Source: Pantoea sp. RIT-PI-b (GTDB lineage Bacteria > Pseudomonadota > Gammaproteobacteria > Enterobacterales > Enterobacteriaceae). Taken from it: a stretch of DNA of 64,000 nt. The stretch's first letter is position 1. Every line of letters begins with the position of its first letter. The position numbers were made by a program, and so were the translations under genes. Under the pieces are notes generated by a model. The model ran no database searches. It was not told the DNA's origin and was given only the letters and a program-made list of their open reading frames with translations. The stretch is from NCBI RefSeq assembly GCF_001187905.1, contig NZ_LGIS01000020.1, positions 409,405 through 473,404 on the forward strand, given 5' to 3'. This document shows positions 36,263-44,312 of this stretch, in pieces.

Positions 36263-37420
36263 TCACCCGAACGGCCCGCCTTCAATGGTATCGATCATCC
36301 CGGCCAGCACGCGCTCGCCGGTTTCGTTTTTCAAATCCGCGTACCACGCCGCAGTCACCTCTGCATCTTTCGCATGCGTCACATCGCAGCGCTTGCGCGC
36401 CTTAAGGACCAGATCTTTGGTGCGATCCACGCGCCGCGCTTCGTAGCGCAGCAACGCATCCTCAATCCCCAGCGAATGCGACGCCAGCGTCTGCGCCAGC
36501 ACCACCGCATCTTCCATTGCCGCACAGCCACCTTGCCCAATATCCGGCGTGGTGCTGTGCGCCGCATCGCCCAGCAAAGCCACACGACCTTTGACGAAAC
36601 GGCTGAAGGGTTCGATATCGTGAATTTCTACCCGATTAGTGGTTTGCGGATTGAGGCTTTCAATTAAGCGCTGCACCGGTTCGGCCCAGCCGCTGAAGTA
36701 GCCTTTAAGATCGTTTTTCAGCGTCGCGCGATCTTCCGGCAGGCCTTTAGCTAGCGGGACATCAAAGAAGAAGTAGAAGCGATTATCGCTGACCGGCATC
36801 AGCGACACGCGTTTGCCTTCGCCGACAAAGGTGGTCCACTGATCGGCAGGCGCGATGGTTTCATCAATGGTTACCAGACCGTTCCAGTTCACGTAGCCGG
36901 CATAACGTCGCTCAACGCGCTCGCCGAGCACATAGTGACGAATCACCGAATGCGCACCATCGGCGGCAATCAGGAAATCGCCCTCGGCCTGGCTGCCATC
37001 ATCAAACCAGGCGGTGACGCCTTGTTCGGTTTGCTCTACCTGCGTTACACGCTTGCCGAAGCTGATGCGCGAACGTCCGTAGGTATCGATTAGCATTGCC
37101 TGTAACTCAGCGCGCGCCACCGGATAGGGATATTCACCCACCTGCTGCACCAATGGCTTCATGCTGAAACGGGTGAGCGTATGACCGCTGTGCGCATCGT
37201 TATAGGCCATAAACGCCATGTTGCCGCCCAGCGCGCGCAGCGGCTCTTTCATGCCTAACGCATTGAGGCATTTGACGCCGTTTGGCCAGATGGAGATGGC
37301 TGCGCCCACTGGCTTCATCTCTTTCACCGCTTCAAACACCGCCGTGGTAAATCCCGCCTTTTCTAGCGCAATCGCAGCACTCATACCGCCAATGCCTGCG
37401 CCAATCACAATCGCTTTCAT
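36263..37420 (-). CDS. hpxO: FAD-dependent urate hydroxylase HpxO
   Basis: A 385-residue aromatic-hydroxylase-type flavoprotein close to Klebsiella HpxO (384 residues), which converts urate to 5-hydroxyisourate with NADH and O2. FAD-binding motifs are AIVIGAGIGGMSAAIALEKA (residues 3-22), the DG motif LIAADGAHSVIR and GDAAHSTTPDIGQGGC. Blocks YAGYVNWNGLV, DQWTTFVGEGKRVSLMPVS and FYFFFDVPL match HpxO strongly. The start follows AAGGAGA. It completes a guanine-to-hydroxyisourate route with guaD and xdhABC; the later hydrolase and decarboxylase are not in the window. Confidence 0.93.
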   Translation of the reverse strand: MKAIVIGAGIGGMSAAIALEKAGFTTAVFEAVKEMKPVGAAISIWPNGVKCLNALGMKEPLRALGGNMAFMAYNDAHSGHTLTRFSMKPLVQQVGEYPYPVARAELQAMLIDTYGRSRISFGKRVTQVEQTEQGVTAWFDDGSQAEGDFLIAADGAHSVIRHYVLGERVERRYAGYVNWNGLVTIDETIAPADQWTTFVGEGKRVSLMPVSDNRFYFFFDVPLAKGLPEDRATLKNDLKGYFSGWAEPVQRLIESLNPQTTNRVEIHDIEPFSRFVKGRVALLGDAAHSTTPDIGQGGCAAMEDAVVLAQTLASHSLGIEDALLRYEARRVDRTKDLVLKARKRCDVTHAKDAEVTAAWYADLKNETGERVLAGMIDTIEGGPFG

Positions 37421-37670
37421 AACTGTCTCCTTTGCTATACAGAAGAGACTGCAACTTTTGTACCAAATTGGCGGATTGGCCGAACTGCGGCTATCTACTT
37501 GATTTTATATTGAAGCAGCAGCACTCAACCTAGCTATGCTGCACTACGATGGCGCGCAACAATGCACTGGATAAGGGCAATTTATGCGCGATGATGAATC
37601 AAATGTTTCAGCATGGTAATTGGCCGCGCAACAGCCATACTCTTTACACCCTTTCTGCGAGGAATCACTC

Positions 37671-37910
37671 ATGAAATGGATCATGGTTTTCGCGTTGCTG
37701 TTCAGCACCAGCGTGCTGGCACAACCGCAATGGCAGCCGGAGCGCAAAGCACCGGTGGTGCAACTCACACCGATCGCCGCCAAGTGCGATGTTTCAGCGT
37801 GTCAGCAAAACTGCTATGTGCAGCAATCACAGTGCAAAAACGATAACAACGGCGGCTGCGGCTCGCTGGCACAAATTTGTGTACAAAACTGTTCCAGCCA
37901 GTGTCGCTAA
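37671..37910 (+). CDS. Small secreted cysteine-rich protein
   Basis: A 79-residue protein I do not recognise. The start at 37671 has GAGGAA seven bases upstream and begins a clear signal peptide MKWIMVFALLFSTSVLAQPQ with likely cleavage at LA-Q. The mature part of about 60 residues has eight cysteines, four in a CxxxxCxxxCxxxxxxC-like first group (KCDVSACQQNCYVQQSQC) and four in the second half, suggesting two to four disulfides formed in the periplasm. It is not a lipoprotein because no cysteine follows the signal. No operon partner: hpxO is divergent and a repeat element follows. Confidence 0.7.
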   Translation: MKWIMVFALLFSTSVLAQPQWQPERKAPVVQLTPIAAKCDVSACQQNCYVQQSQCKNDNNGGCGSLAQICVQNCSSQCR

Positions 37911-37939
37911 GTGAAATAAATCTGTCATAACCGATGACT

Positions 37940-38670
37940 GGTCGCCATGAATGGCGTAATGCCGATCAGTTAAGCACTGAGCGACTTTCGTTCGCCATCG
38001 GCTGGGGCAGTTGCAGCCATGCCGTGCGGCGTCCGAGAGGAGGGCGCCTGGCCCGCCCCTCTCCCCGCCCCGACCCGCGCCACCCCACCCCGCCGCTACG
38101 CGGTGCCTTCACTCAATCGCGATTCCTGACGGACCGGCGGCGATTCGCTCCTGCTCAGCGCCGCCTCTCGCCGCATCCCTGCGGCTCGCCCTGGAATCCC
38201 TCACTCGCTCAGCGGGTTGGGATGCCGCCCCAACACCCACGCTGCAGCATCAATGCCTGGTCCTGAATCATCATCGCTGGAACGCCTGTCGGGTCGCCAT
38301 TCATGGCGACCAGGTAACCCAAAACCTTCAGCCAGCAAAATTTCAAACCAGATGCGGTAATGACAGGCGATGGTGTTGGGCGCTATCCGCAGCGCCGAGC
38401 GCAGAGTGACGGCCAGGATGAGCCGACACGACGTCGGCGAAAGCGCGGCATGAGCCAGGGATGGCGAATCCGCGCGGTCCGTCAGGCCGGAGCGATAAGC
38501 GAGGGAACAGCGAGGACGGCGCAGGCGCGGATTGCTAAGGTCCGCGCCTTCGGACCTTAGCCCGGCCGCCGGCTTCACACATTCTGAAACTGCCATATGC
38601 ATAGCGGGCGGAACCCCCGCAGAGCCAGTACGCTGCTTAACTAACGTGCATTACGCCATTTATGGCGACC
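37940..38670. mobile_element. Probable non-autonomous repeat element with inverted ends
   Basis: The left end from 37940 and the reverse complement of the right end at 38670 agree at 22 of the first 23 bases and again at AGTTAAGCA, giving imperfect terminal inverted repeats of about 37 bases. Each end starts with the palindrome core GGTCGCCAT/ATGGCG, and another copy sits in the middle (38291-38311). Inside, CCTGACGGACCG (38125-38136) recurs inverted at 38475-38486, and a perfect 10-base-pair hairpin lies at 38535-38560. The interior is GC-rich (poly-C blocks at 38040-38100) and has no credible gene. No transposase is present, so it would depend on one elsewhere. Confidence 0.6.
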
Positions 38671-38708
38671 CTACGAAATCCGTACCAGCAGGTAGGGTGC
38701 GCAAGTAG

Positions 38709-39209
38709 TTAGGCTTTAATTCGCCGGTCAAGCGTGAAGGGCGCTGAAGTGGCTTGGGCGATAAGGGCTGCAGCGGCGGGATGATCGGGATGCAAAATGG
38801 CATTGTCTTCACCGGTCAAAATGCTCGGCACCGTCAGCAGCAGAGGCAATTTACTCTCCAGATTGAGAAATGCCGCGCCAATCGCCTGTGTCTCCTCCTG
38901 CTGCTGATATTTGTGCCAGTCGCTGGGCAGTTTGCTGCTGTCCAGCGCCATAATTTCGCTCTCCGGAATCGGCACGGTAAAGATCACAAAGCGACTCTTC
39001 TCCAGCATGGCTTTGCCCGTATGCACCACCAGTTCGAGCGTGGCGAGCGCCTTTGAGCTGCTGAGGTAAACCGTTTTAATGCCGGGCGGATTCCAGCGGC
39101 CGCCCCATTTTTCTGCGCCAGCGCCGCTAAACGCCTCGCTGGCGTACTCTTCTTTCACTAAACGATAAAACAGTCGGTAGGGAGCATCCGGTTCCTTCCG
39201 TTGCGTCAT
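38709..39209 (-). CDS. RES-domain toxin
   Basis: A 166-residue RES-domain protein. The domain spans about residues 12-150: FYRLVKEEYASEAFSGAGAE, KWGGRWNPPG, VYLSSSKALATLELVVH and a late PSILTGEDNAILHPDHP with the serine of the RES triad. Characterised RES toxins (ParT, MbcT) are ADP-ribosyl-transferase-fold enzymes that deplete NAD or modify a target, halting growth. The start overlaps the antitoxin stop by one base (TAATG), antitoxin first, the usual order of RES-Xre modules. Confidence 0.9.
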   Translation of the reverse strand: MTQRKEPDAPYRLFYRLVKEEYASEAFSGAGAEKWGGRWNPPGIKTVYLSSSKALATLELVVHTGKAMLEKSRFVIFTVPIPESEIMALDSSKLPSDWHKYQQQEETQAIGAAFLNLESKLPLLLTVPSILTGEDNAILHPDHPAAAALIAQATSAPFTLDRRIKA

Positions 39210-39691
39210 TACACAATCACTCCGTGTTCCAGACGGCCAATCAGCGTTAACACCGCATCACACCCTGCGGGCGTGCTGAGCATATCCATGGGCAAGGCAT
39301 CATCCAGTGCCAGTGCAGGTTGATACATCCAGTGCATTGCGGCGTCAACGTCGCCCGCAAACAATTGCAGTACAGCATCCAGAATTTCGAACACCTGATA
39401 AACCCGCGCGCCTTGCTCGACGGAGAGCTGCGAACCGGCTTTCTCGCGACGACGATAGGTATTGCGATCGATTGAAACCATTTGGGCAACGTCGAGCGGC
39501 GTCGCTTTGAGCACCGTGGCAGCGCGTTCAACAATAGCGACATCCAGGCCCTCGGTTATCAGCTGATGTGCTTTCAGCGGATTGCGTGGCAAGCCCATCT
39601 GATCCATAAAGGATTGATGGACGTGCTGGATCAGCGTCGGGTCAAAGACGCGCGCGGCATTGCCGTGATGGAAAGGGGATGCAGTTGTCAT
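39209..39691 (-). CDS. Xre/MbcA/ParS-type antitoxin (DUF2384)
   Basis: A 160-residue antitoxin. The start at 39691 has AGGAGG six bases upstream, better than the in-frame Met at 39736. The first part is a helix-turn-helix (about residues 45-95: ITEGLDVAIVERAATVLKAT and MVSIDRNTYRRREKAGSQLS), followed by the C-terminal toxin-binding DUF2384 domain (VYQVFEILDAVLQLFAGDVD, AMHWMYQPALALDDALPMDM, LIGRLEHGV). It neutralises the RES protein encoded next and probably represses the operon through the operator at 39716-39736. Confidence 0.9.
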   Translation of the reverse strand: MTTASPFHHGNAARVFDPTLIQHVHQSFMDQMGLPRNPLKAHQLITEGLDVAIVERAATVLKATPLDVAQMVSIDRNTYRRREKAGSQLSVEQGARVYQVFEILDAVLQLFAGDVDAAMHWMYQPALALDDALPMDMLSTPAGCDAVLTLIGRLEHGVIV

Positions 39692-39715
39692 AACAACCTC
39701 CTGTGCAATGTTCAT

Positions 39716-39736
39716 TTGAACATTTTGATAGTTCAA
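39716..39736 (-). promoter_or_regulatory. Probable autoregulatory operator of the RES-Xre pair
   Basis: TTGAAC (39716-39721), nine bases, GTTCAA (39731-39736) is a perfect inverted repeat 25 bases upstream of the antitoxin start; the overlapping TGTTC and GAACA add further symmetry. Xre-type antitoxins usually bind such repeats. Confidence 0.55.
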
Positions 39737-39794
39737 GTGTACAGCACTGCACAGAGGTTGTCATTTTTTGTCCACGCGTAAAAATAAACGGCGA

Positions 39795-40124
39795 TTAATC
39801 CACAATAAATAACGTTGCGCCCTGAGTCGTTGAGGAGCGATGTGCTTCCGCATTGTCCGCAACCTGGTAACTGACGCCAGCGGTTAAGGTGAAGGTGCGT
39901 CCATCATCCAGCTCGGTCACCATTTCACCCTGCAGGCACAGCAAAATATGTCCTTTACTGCACCAGTGATCCGCCAGATACCCCGCTGAATACTCGACCA
40001 TGCGCACGCGAATATCGCCGAAGCGCTGGGTACGCCACAGCGCAAAGCCCTGTTCGCCGGGATGCGTTTCCGGTGCGATGTCGTCCCAGGTGGTGATGCC
40101 AAAAGGAAGCTGATTGATTTGCAT
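39795..40124 (-). CDS. DHCW-motif cupin protein
   Basis: A 109-residue single-domain cupin. The segment ADHWCSKGHILLCLQGEMVT (residues about 51-70) is the DHCW-type cupin motif 1 variant, with a later DNAEAHRSSTTQGATLFIVD as motif 2. Metal and ligand are unknown; cupins of this size are often sugar- or small-molecule-binding or simple isomerases. It is on the same strand as the following polyol operon and 65 bases after its last gene, so it may be a trailing member. The start has GGGTATCCGC upstream, a weak ribosome-binding site. Confidence 0.8.
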   Translation of the reverse strand: MQINQLPFGITTWDDIAPETHPGEQGFALWRTQRFGDIRVRMVEYSAGYLADHWCSKGHILLCLQGEMVTELDDGRTFTLTAGVSYQVADNAEAHRSSTTQGATLFIVD

Positions 40125-40189
40125 GCGGATACCCTAATGATGTTAAGGCATCCATGATTAGCAGCCAGCGGCCATATTAGCCAGTAAAA

Positions 40190-41674
40190 TCAACTGGCTT
40201 CCTGCCACATCTCGCGCATTGCCAGCTCCAGCTTTTTAAACACCCGATAGCGCGAGTCATGGAACGCAAAACGTTCCGCACGCGGCAGCAGTTCGCCAGG
40301 ATTGATCTGCACCGCCTGCTGCGCGGCTGCGGCGAGATTACGCCATGCGCCCACGCCCACCCCGGCACACAAGGCGGCGCCCAGCGCACCGGTCTCTTTG
40401 CACTCTGCCACGCGGATAGGAATGCCCAACACATCGGCAAACATCTGCGGCCAGATACAGCTGCGTGCCGCGCCGCCGGACAAAATCGCATGGGTAAACG
40501 GAATGCCGGCCGCACGCAAGCGATCGATATGCGCCCGATGCGCAAAGGTCACGCCTTCAAATAGCGCGAACAGCATATCGGCACGCGTATGCCAGCCGCC
40601 AAGACCGTAAAATCCGGCTTTTGCCGGTTCCGATTTGCGCCCGGAATAGAGGTAAGGATGATAGAGCGGCAGCTGCACATTCGGTTGCACGTGGGCCACG
40701 ATATCGCTGCTGCGCGCGGCGCCCTGACCGCTGCGACCGTCGTCGAATTCACGCAGGAACCAGTCCAGATTGGCCGCGGACGTGGCGCTGGCTTCAATCG
40801 CCATATAGCGATCCGTTTCAATAATCGAATTCATAAACACCGGACGCAGATAATCAGGTTTATCCACCACCACCTGATTGATGCTCCAGGTGCCTGCCAC
40901 AATCGATGCTTCGCCGCTGTTAACCACGCCCGAACCCACCGCGCTGGCCACCACATCGAAAATACCGGCCACGACCGGAATGCCGCCGGGTAAACCGGTG
41001 AGCTGAGCTGCCCGTGCGGTGACATGGCCGACCACCTCACAAGATTCACGCAGTGCGGGTAACAGAGCGAGGGCATCTTCGATGCCGTACAGCGCCAGCA
41101 GTTCACGGCTGTAACCCCGTTGGCGATAATCAATCAAACCGGCGCCGGCGGCATCCGAATAATCTGCGCTAATGGCACCACTGAGGAAGTGGGCGATAAC
41201 GTCTTTGGCGCAGAGTAAATGGCCGATCTGCGCCCAGCGTTCGGGCTGATGCTGCTTGATCCAGCTGATCAAAACCGGCGTGGCCGCGGGCCAGGGTTTT
41301 TGCAGTGAAATCTGGTAAATGCGCTGGTCTGCGCCGCTGCTTTCCAGCGCCTGCACCGTTTCACTGGCGCGATGATCGATAGACTGAATACCAAACAGCG
41401 GCTGCTGCTGTTTATCCAGCGCGTACAAGCCGTTGCCGTGGCCGGCAGCGCCCACCGCGATCACATCACTCGCTGGCGTTCCTGCCTGTTGCAAACAGCG
41501 GCTCACGGCATCGCTAACACCATGCCAGATATCCGCGACCGGCCGTTCGGCGTAACCTTCCTGCGGCCGATGCGTTTCGCCAGCGCACTCGGCAACGGAC
41601 AATACGCGCCCGCTGAGATCAAACAGCACCGCTTTGATCATGGTGTTTCCGGCATCAATACCGACTATCTTCAT
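40190..41674 (-). CDS. FGGY-family carbohydrate kinase, LyxK-like
   Basis: A 494-residue kinase with the actin-fold: N-terminal phosphate-binding VGIDAGNTMIKAVLFDLSGR (residues 3-22), hydrophobic IAVGAAGHGNGLYALD, the catalytic aspartate region PVVAGIFDVVASAVGSG (about residues 235-251) and C-terminal ILSGGAARSCIWPQMFADVL. It most resembles L-xylulose kinase LyxK among E. coli proteins as I recall them, so the substrate is probably a pentulose, polyol or related sugar. GGAG sits about six bases before the start. It is the last enzyme gene of the seven-gene operon with an ABC importer, a GlpD-like dehydrogenase and an aldolase. Exact substrate unknown. Confidence 0.85.
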   Translation of the reverse strand: MKIVGIDAGNTMIKAVLFDLSGRVLSVAECAGETHRPQEGYAERPVADIWHGVSDAVSRCLQQAGTPASDVIAVGAAGHGNGLYALDKQQQPLFGIQSIDHRASETVQALESSGADQRIYQISLQKPWPAATPVLISWIKQHQPERWAQIGHLLCAKDVIAHFLSGAISADYSDAAGAGLIDYRQRGYSRELLALYGIEDALALLPALRESCEVVGHVTARAAQLTGLPGGIPVVAGIFDVVASAVGSGVVNSGEASIVAGTWSINQVVVDKPDYLRPVFMNSIIETDRYMAIEASATSAANLDWFLREFDDGRSGQGAARSSDIVAHVQPNVQLPLYHPYLYSGRKSEPAKAGFYGLGGWHTRADMLFALFEGVTFAHRAHIDRLRAAGIPFTHAILSGGAARSCIWPQMFADVLGIPIRVAECKETGALGAALCAGVGVGAWRNLAAAAQQAVQINPGELLPRAERFAFHDSRYRVFKKLELAMREMWQEAS

Positions 41675-41734
41675 ATCCGACTCCGTTCCATTCGCGAAGA
41701 CGGCGCACCGCTTAAGCGCCGGTGCAGGTAAGGC

Positions 41735-42574
41735 TTAACCCTGCTGATAGATTTCCAGTGCGTCCGGGCCGCTGGCACCCTGATGAATAATCGCCATCAG
41801 CGCTTTCACCACGCGTGACGGATTATCGTGCTGATAAACGTTGCGGCCATACACCATGCCGCTGGCACCTTGCGCCATCAGCGCGGCGCTTTTTGCCAGC
41901 ACGCCCGCCAGCTCGCCTTTGCCGCCGCCACGTACCAGCGTGGGGCAGCGCGCCGCTTCGACCACGCGATGGAAATCTTCCACGTGTTCGGTGGGATCGG
42001 CTTTGATGATATCCGCACCCAGCTCACGCGCCAGGCGCACCAGCGGCACAATCTTCTCCACATCGCCAAGGGATCCATACGCCGCGCCTTGCCCGGCGGG
42101 CGCCATTACCAGCGGTTCAATCATCAGCGGCATGCCATAGCGATCGCACGCCTGGCGCAGGCGGCCAATATTCTCGACGCACATGCGGAAAATACCCGGC
42201 TCATCGGGGATAAGATAGAGATTCACCACCACCGCAGCGGCGTCCATCTGCAGCGCGGCGAGAATCGGCTCATCGGGATTGTGCAGCACCGCCCACATTT
42301 CACGATGGCGCGCGGCGTTGTAGGCGTTGCCGACATCGGTGCGCATCACCAGCGCCGGTTTGCGCCCGGCGACGCGCTGCAGCAAATCGGCCTGGCCGTA
42401 ATTCACCTGAATCGCATCCGGCTGTGCGGCGATAAGGTTATCCATCACTGCCTCGATATTCTCCAGCCCGATAAGAAAATCCGGCTCGTTGGCGATGCCA
42501 TGATCGATCGCCACATCCAGACATTTGCCGTGTTGCAACAGGCGATGCATGCGCACTTTATTGGTGACTGACAT
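41735..42574 (-). CDS. Class I aldolase of the DhnA/LsrF (DeoC-fold) type
   Basis: A 279-residue TIM-barrel protein. Family marks are CLDVAIDHGIANEP (residues about 18-31), VVNLYLIPDEPG, PLMIEPLVMAP, ADIIKADPTEHVEDFHRVVE with the Schiff-base lysine probably in IIKAD, and LVRGGGKGELAGVL plus the phosphate-binding GASGMVYGRNVYQHDNP near the end. Relatives include fructose-bisphosphate aldolase class I FbaB, LsrF and sulfofructose-phosphate aldolase YihT. A strong AGGAGG precedes the start, and it overlaps the GlpD-like gene by 17 bases. It would cleave a ketose phosphate made by the kinase and dehydrogenase of the same operon, perhaps to dihydroxyacetone phosphate plus an aldehyde; this is inference. 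Confidence 0.85.
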   Translation of the reverse strand: MSVTNKVRMHRLLQHGKCLDVAIDHGIANEPDFLIGLENIEAVMDNLIAAQPDAIQVNYGQADLLQRVAGRKPALVMRTDVGNAYNAARHREMWAVLHNPDEPILAALQMDAAAVVVNLYLIPDEPGIFRMCVENIGRLRQACDRYGMPLMIEPLVMAPAGQGAAYGSLGDVEKIVPLVRLARELGADIIKADPTEHVEDFHRVVEAARCPTLVRGGGKGELAGVLAKSAALMAQGASGMVYGRNVYQHDNPSRVVKALMAIIHQGASGPDALEIYQQG

Positions 42575-44312
42575 GGGGTGTTTCCTCCTGAAAAACGGTG
42601 GGGTAAAGACCGGTGAGGCCGTGTAAACGCGCCAGATTGTCGCAGCCGCGTTGCAGCTGCTGCGCGCGTTCGGTGTCGCTCCAGCCTAGCGTGGTCGCCA
42701 TTAACTGGGCAATTTCCTGCACCAGCAGCGCGTTGAGTTCACCGCAAATCGCCAGCGAGGTGCGGCGCACCAGCAGATCTTCCAACTGGCACACCTGCTC
42801 GTGCTCAATCAGATAGCAAAGTTCGAGGTCGCTGTACGCCGCATGATGCTGCAGCGGTTGCTCGCCGTGCTGCTGAATCAGCGCCAGCAGCGGCAGGGCG
42901 CGGCTACCGTAGCGTTTAGCCAACTGCCTGACGCGCGGCAGCGGCACGGTAAAACGCTGCGCCAGTTGAGCCAGCCACGGCGTTTGCTCTGAAGGTTGCG
43001 GGAAGTCACGGCCACCGCCAATCGGCACCTCGCCGCTGGAGAGCTGGCGCTTTTCCCCCAGCAGACGTAACACCCGATCCGCCGCTTCTTCACCGAACTG
43101 GCGGAAAGTGGTCCATTTGCCGCCCACCAGACACAGCGTGCTCCAGGCGCGATTGACGTCGGGCGGCAGCATCACTAATGAGTGATTACGCGAGATTTGG
43201 CCATTGAGTTTGGCATCGCTGGCAGGCAGCGGACGCACGCCGCAGAAGGTGTAAACAATGGCGGAATCAGGCACTTCAACCTGAGGAAAGACGAAGCGCA
43301 GCGAGTCGAGGATATAGACCTTTTCATCTTCTTCGCACACCACCGCATCAGGATCGTCAACGCGGATATCGGTTGAACCCACCAGCACCTTGCCGAACCA
43401 CGGGAACATGATGCAGACCCGGCCTTCCTGATTTTCGAAGTAGACCATTTCGCCATCCAGCATATGCAGCAGCTCCGGATGATCGAGGATCAGATGCGAT
43501 CCTTTGGTGCCGCCAATCAGCTTCGGCAGGTCGTCGCGAGCAGAGAGTCGTTGATTGAGCTGATCGATCCACGCGCCACCGGCATTCACCAGCACGTGCG
43601 GTTGCAGGCGAAAGCGCTCGCCGCTTAGCGCATCCTGCAACACCACGGTTTCACCCTCGGCGCTGACCAGCTGCAGATAGTTGAGCGCCAGCGCATCCGG
43701 ACACGCCTTTTCGGCATCATCAATGAGCTCAAATCCCAGACGTTCCGGCGCGCTGATCCACGCATCGTAGTAACTGGCGCTGTATTTCACCCAGGGCGCG
43801 AATCCCGGCCAGCGATCGCGCGTGGCGGCTTCATTACGCACCTGATGCTTCGGCATCGAACCATACTGGCGGGTGTAGATGTCGTACAGGCTGAGCCCGG
43901 TTTTAATCAGCAATGCACCGCGCCGCGTGGGTTTATCACTGAGGCGCAGAAAGCGGCGCGTGGCGTTGATTAACCCCCCCGCGAGATTGTCGATCGGCAC
44001 CGTGGTGCGCAGCGGAAAGACATAGTGCGAGGCATTTTTTAACAGGCGATCGCGCTCGGTGACCGACTCTTTCACCAGCGTGAACTCACCGGTTTCCAGA
44101 TAACGCAATCCACCGTGGATCATGCGCGACAGCGCACCGCTGGCCGCCTGGCACCAGTCGCCTTTCTCCACCAGTATCGCCGGAATACCTTGCAGCGCCA
44201 GTTCACGGAAGGTACTGATGCCGTTAATGCCGCCGCCGACAATCAACACCGGCGTGGAAGACCGCTGGCGCAGGGCGCTCAGACGCTGTTCGCGCGTTTG
44301 CCTATTACTCAT
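42558..44312 (-). CDS. GlpD-like FAD-dependent polyol-phosphate dehydrogenase
   Basis: A 584-residue member of the glycerol-3-phosphate dehydrogenase/oxidase family. FAD-binding VLIVGGGINGISTFRELALQ (residues 22-41), GALSRMIHGGLRYLETGEF, IGGTKGSHLIL, FPWFGKVLVGSTDIRVDDPD and LVGGKWTTFRQFGEEAAD are GlpD marks, and a GlpD-type C-terminal helical domain follows. E. coli GlpD is about 501 residues, so this is longer. The start at 44312 has GGAG six bases upstream and overlaps the SorC gene by eight bases. Embedded with a sugar-type ABC importer, kinase and aldolase, it more likely oxidises a longer polyol phosphate than glycerol phosphate, as EryB does in erythritol use. Electrons would go to quinone at the inner membrane. 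Confidence 0.85.
   Translation of the reverse strand: MSNRQTREQRLSALRQRSSTPVLIVGGGINGISTFRELALQGIPAILVEKGDWCQAASGALSRMIHGGLRYLETGEFTLVKESVTERDRLLKNASHYVFPLRTTVPIDNLAGGLINATRRFLRLSDKPTRRGALLIKTGLSLYDIYTRQYGSMPKHQVRNEAATRDRWPGFAPWVKYSASYYDAWISAPERLGFELIDDAEKACPDALALNYLQLVSAEGETVVLQDALSGERFRLQPHVLVNAGGAWIDQLNQRLSARDDLPKLIGGTKGSHLILDHPELLHMLDGEMVYFENQEGRVCIMFPWFGKVLVGSTDIRVDDPDAVVCEEDEKVYILDSLRFVFPQVEVPDSAIVYTFCGVRPLPASDAKLNGQISRNHSLVMLPPDVNRAWSTLCLVGGKWTTFRQFGEEAADRVLRLLGEKRQLSSGEVPIGGGRDFPQPSEQTPWLAQLAQRFTVPLPRVRQLAKRYGSRALPLLALIQQHGEQPLQHHAAYSDLELCYLIEHEQVCQLEDLLVRRTSLAICGELNALLVQEIAQLMATTLGWSDTERAQQLQRGCDNLARLHGLTGLYPTVFQEETPHVSHQ

Noticed and set aside
37934..38602. Several 66-133 codon frames in the GC-rich gap
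   Set aside because: They are Arg/Pro/Ala-rich readings of repeat DNA that overlap on both strands, with no ribosome-binding site.
41828..42571. A 247-codon plus-strand frame
   Set aside because: Antisense shadow of the aldolase gene, rich in His/Arg as expected from the GC-rich complement.
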